Part shown: in pieces, positions 7,818 through 8,005 of the stretch
How positions within the stretch are numbered: position 1 is the first letter of the stretch
Layout of the letters: the number at the start of each line of letters is the position of its first letter
DNA from: Aquificaceae bacterium
Lineage (GTDB): Bacteria > Aquificota > Aquificia > Aquificales > Aquificaceae
Reading direction: 5' to 3'
DNA: 8,005 nt
Assembly: GCA_025057245.1 (NCBI GenBank)
Contig: JANWYC010000040.1
Span: 1-8,005, forward strand
The notes under the pieces: model-generated
Databases searched by the model: none
What the model was told of the DNA's origin: nothing
The model's input: the letters and a program-made list of their open reading frames with translations, nothing else
Made by a program: the position numbers and the translations under genes

Positions 7818-8005
7818 AGTAAGTTGTTTTGCTTTGTAGAAATTATATCCTCCCTCTCCGCCCTTTTGTAGGGTGATATTTGGTAAGGAATATCTGGTCT
7901 TTTACCGCTTAAGAGCTCCTCAACGGTCACAACCTGCACCTTTTGAAACTGCCTCCCTGTTATGTTGCAACTGTAAAAGCCCGCCTTGCTGGCTTCCTCT
8001 AACAT
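7814..8005 (-). CDS. C-terminal end of a probable site-specific DNA methyltransferase (partial)
   Basis: Only the last 63 codons are in the window; the frame runs to the right edge, so the ATG at 8003-8005 need not be the start. The residues resemble the conserved tail of bacterial adenine/cytosine-N4 DNA methyltransferases of the type III Mod-like group: 'EEASKAGFY', then VQVVTVEELLSGKRPDIPY (family consensus roughly iQilTieELL.GKrpdiP), then a 'YKRAERED' basic end. The catalytic DPPY-type motif and FxGxG SAM-binding motif would lie upstream, so the assignment rests on the tail alone and on memory of the family. The stop overlaps the uvrA start by 4 nt, which suggests coupled translation and a shared transcript. 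There is no sign of a restriction subunit within the window. Confidence 0.65.
   Translation of the reverse strand: MLEEASKAGFYSCNITGRQFQKVQVVTVEELLSGKRPDIPYQISPYKRAEREDIISTKQNNLL

Noticed and set aside
7842..7870. Perfect TATAAT on the minus strand at 7842-7847, 24 nt before the uvrA ATG: possible internal uvrA promoter
   Set aside because: It lies inside the methyltransferase reading frame. The element 17 nt upstream (TACAAA) matches the -35 consensus at only 3 of 6 positions. One AT-rich hexamer is expected by chance in this DNA.
7452..7871. 139-codon plus-strand open frame over the uvrA 5' end
   Set aside because: It lies opposite conserved UvrA residues (Walker A and the following region) and has an unprotein-like composition; it is a shadow frame.

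Overview
The window looks like chromosomal DNA from a thermophilic bacterium of the Aquificaceae (Hydrogenobacter/Thermocrinis/Aquifex type). The reasons are very heavy use of ATA for isoleucine and AGA/AGG for arginine, Lys/Glu-rich proteins, genes packed with 1-4 nt junctions, and an Era-like C-terminal half that closely resembles my recollection of Aquifex Era. Hand-counted GC ranges from about 38% to 48% between genes. The taxonomic call is an inference. I see no mobile element, CRISPR array, tRNA or rRNA.

There are two convergent blocks. On the plus strand (1-2392) a radical-SAM iron-sulfur protein of the PflA/PflX-like family, cut by the left edge, is followed after 1 nt by a 516-codon GTPase gene. 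On the minus strand (8005 to 2363), in transcription order, are: the C-terminal end of a probable DNA methyltransferase (cut by the right edge), uvrA, a TIGR00725/LOG-like Rossmann protein, a 73-bp gap, a DUF255/YyaL (SPATA20-like) thioredoxin-fold protein with the only strong Shine-Dalgarno in the window, and a 61-codon unknown gene. The two blocks meet tail to tail with a 30-bp overlap of their last genes.

The standout is the GTPase gene. Residues 1 to about 217 are the folate-binding N-domain and first helical segment of the tRNA-modification GTPase MnmE. From the P-loop to the end (about 220-516) it is a complete Era: an Era-type G domain followed by the Era KH RNA-binding domain. The MnmE G domain, the second half of its helical domain and its C-terminal CxGK motif are absent. 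The join lies in or just before the P-loop stretch that the two families share. It is therefore either a real MnmE-N::Era fusion protein or a recombination or assembly chimera between mnmE and era. The reading frame is intact throughout. Sequence alone cannot separate these explanations, and it is the first thing to check.

Functionally the plus-strand block concerns radical-SAM chemistry and RNA/ribosome-associated GTPase work. The minus-strand block begins with DNA modification and nucleotide-excision repair (methyltransferase, UvrA), and continues with poorly characterised conserved proteins. No stretch over 300 bp lacks a gene. The largest gap is 73 bp (4491-4563).
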